A stretch of DNA of 64,000 nucleotides from Oegoconia quadripuncta. Its lineage: Eukaryota > Arthropoda > Insecta > Lepidoptera > Autostichidae. The stretch covers positions 4,063,731-4,127,730 of the forward strand of contig OX438758.1 of assembly GCA_949316235.1 (NCBI GenBank), written 5' to 3'. The notes under the pieces are model-generated. The model worked only from the letters and a program-made list of their open reading frames with translations, was not told the origin of the DNA and did not search any database. Positions within the stretch are counted from its first letter, which is position 1, and each line of letters begins with the position of its first letter. This document shows, piece after piece, positions 62,514 to 64,000 of the stretch. The position numbers and the translations under genes were made by a program.

Positions 62514-64000
62514 TTATAAATCCCATTCCTCCTCGGTACAATCGCTCAAGAAAAGAAGTTTGTCGAGCCTTTTTGGCGATAGGCGGTTACGGGTTTTAGT
62601 AATTGTACTTCCAGCTTTCGAAAACTATCTTTCTGAGGGCACTGAAGTCGCAGGAATCGATAAAAATTCTCGTGCCAATTTATATAATTTTGGGAAAACA
62701 ACTTTCATGTCTTCCCATTGTTTCAGAGGATCCAAAGAAAGTGGCGAAACCTGTGTAGATAAATAATGGCTTATTTCATCCTTATTTTGAAACTGTGATG
62801 AAGAACTGGTTTTACTTCGCTTTTTCGTGTGAGCTAATTTCTTGTGGTGACTCCAAAAATCGTAAGTTGTTTCAAGAGAGGAATCGCTGTCATGATCGCT
62901 GCCGATAACACTAGGAGACGTTGTTATATATCTTCTCAGTAAAGAAATTGCCTTTGCACAAGCTTTAGCGTCTTGAAAATGGATATTCTTGAATCTCGGA
63001 TCTAGCAAACATGACATTGCAATCAAATAATTATCTTCAATATGTCCGAATCGGCGTTCTATCTGTTTTAGGATTTCTTTTTTTACTGTATCTATTACCT
63101 TTCCATAGGGACCATCACCATCACCTACACCTACAGCCATAGGTATATTATTAATCTGCGTCTTCAAACAGTTCACCATCGGAATTATTTTACTAATGGT
63201 TACATACTGTTCACCTGATAACTCTTTGGTTACATACTCCAGGGGTTTCATAATACAAATCAATGTTTTAATATTTTGCATTTCTACAGCCGATGGTGTG
63301 GGTGGTGCTTTTGTATTTAACATCAAAATTTGATGAACTATTGGTGCTAATTCAATGTATCTCTGTAGCATATAATAGACGGAATTCCACCGAGTCTTCA
63401 CGTCTAAAATCAGTTTGAGAGGTTGAGACCCAGTTTGCTTTTGACGTAAAGAGTCACTGAGGATTACACTGCTCTTGAAAAATTTTACAATGTTTCGTAC
63501 CTTGCTTACTAATGCTCCTAAATTATTGACTGACATGGCAGATTCAGCGATTAGATTAATTGTATGAGCAAAGCAAGATAAATGTTTGTTCTTTTCTAGA
63601 AAATTTGCTATGCCGGCTATCATGTTCGAGCCATTGTCTGTAACTACTGCAGTTATTTTATCCAAACTGATGTGTATACCTGCACAAATTTCTTTTAATT
63701 TTTCAGCGATAAAATCACCAGTATGACGCTGATCCAGTGCAACGGTAGCTATGCAACGTGACACCAGTTTGTCTTCTTGCAAATAATGAGCAGTAACCCC
63801 TAAATAACTGGTAACAGTCATCATCTCACTCCAAATATCGCAGGTTAATGCCACGTGATCTACATTGTCAAATATATTTTCTACTTTCAAACGCATTACA
63901 CTATAAAAGTGTTCGAATTGTGCTTTAAGGGTATCTACATGAGGAATTTTAAATGATGGACACGCTTAATGCATCAATTTTTTAAACCCACGCCCTTTCA
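62514..64000 (-). pseudogene. hAT transposase pseudogene with two in-frame stops (runs off the window)
   Basis: Minus-strand remnant. The long open part (63896-62628) has the RNase H-like catalytic region 'VALTCDIWSEMMTVTSYLGV', 'AVVTDNGSNMIAGI', 'CFAHTINLIAESA', 'KTRWNSVYYMLQRY' and the late 'LLDPRFKN'. It then meets a TAG at 62625-62627 just after 'SIPATSVPSER'. The same frame continues with the conserved dimerisation words 'FSKAGSTITKTRNRLSPKRL' and a TAA at 62514-62516. Upstream of 63896 the same frame reads 'ACPSFKIPHVDTLKAQFEHF' and is broken by another TAA at 63966-63968. The BED finger expected at the N-terminus would lie beyond 64000. A ZBED/Tam3-like family is likely. Confidence 0.85.

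Overview
The window looks like genomic DNA of a lepidopteran insect (moth or butterfly). The evidence is indirect: an AT-rich background, many tRNA-headed SINEs, jockey/CR1-like LINE tails, an intact R1-clade retrotransposon, several mariner relatives, hAT elements and a densovirus-derived insertion. I see no bacterial operons, ribosome binding sites or CRISPR arrays, and no species-diagnostic gene. All calls come from reading the sequence and its translations; no alignment or database search was run.

Layout. 1-10.5 kb is a patchwork of old SINE copies, LINE 3' ends and short gene-like fragments. 10.57-12.69 kb is a complete Tc1/mariner-superfamily transposon with long terminal inverted repeats and an intact 353-residue transposase. 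12.7-17.8 kb is mostly anonymous DNA with SINE and LINE scraps. 17.84-24.33 kb is an apparently full-length R1-clade LINE (two intact overlapping ORFs, poly-A tail, 19-bp target duplication) inserted in a SINE. 24.5-32.4 kb is again mostly anonymous, with several fold-back elements.

The one convincing host gene runs from 32.53 to 47.22 kb on the + strand: a three-exon gene for a 242-residue MADF-domain (Adf-1-like) DNA-binding protein. Its 12.6-kb second intron carries a recent Gypsy-type LTR retrotransposon (34.70-42.52 kb, two 1644-bp LTRs that look nearly identical, large internal deletion), a 686-bp hAT derivative that still encodes only a BED zinc finger, and more SINEs.

Downstream (47.5-64 kb) lie a MULE-like relic, two broken mariners, a broken densovirus (parvovirus) NS-gene insertion abutting a Gypsy pol fragment, a DD34D mariner with a frameshift, and a 5'-truncated jockey-clade LINE. 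That LINE's ORF2 is split by another long-TIR transposon of the same transposase lineage as the one at 10.57 kb. The window ends in a hAT transposase pseudogene with two in-frame stops. Almost everything outside the MADF gene is therefore mobile DNA at different stages of decay, with at least five clear nesting events that give relative ages.
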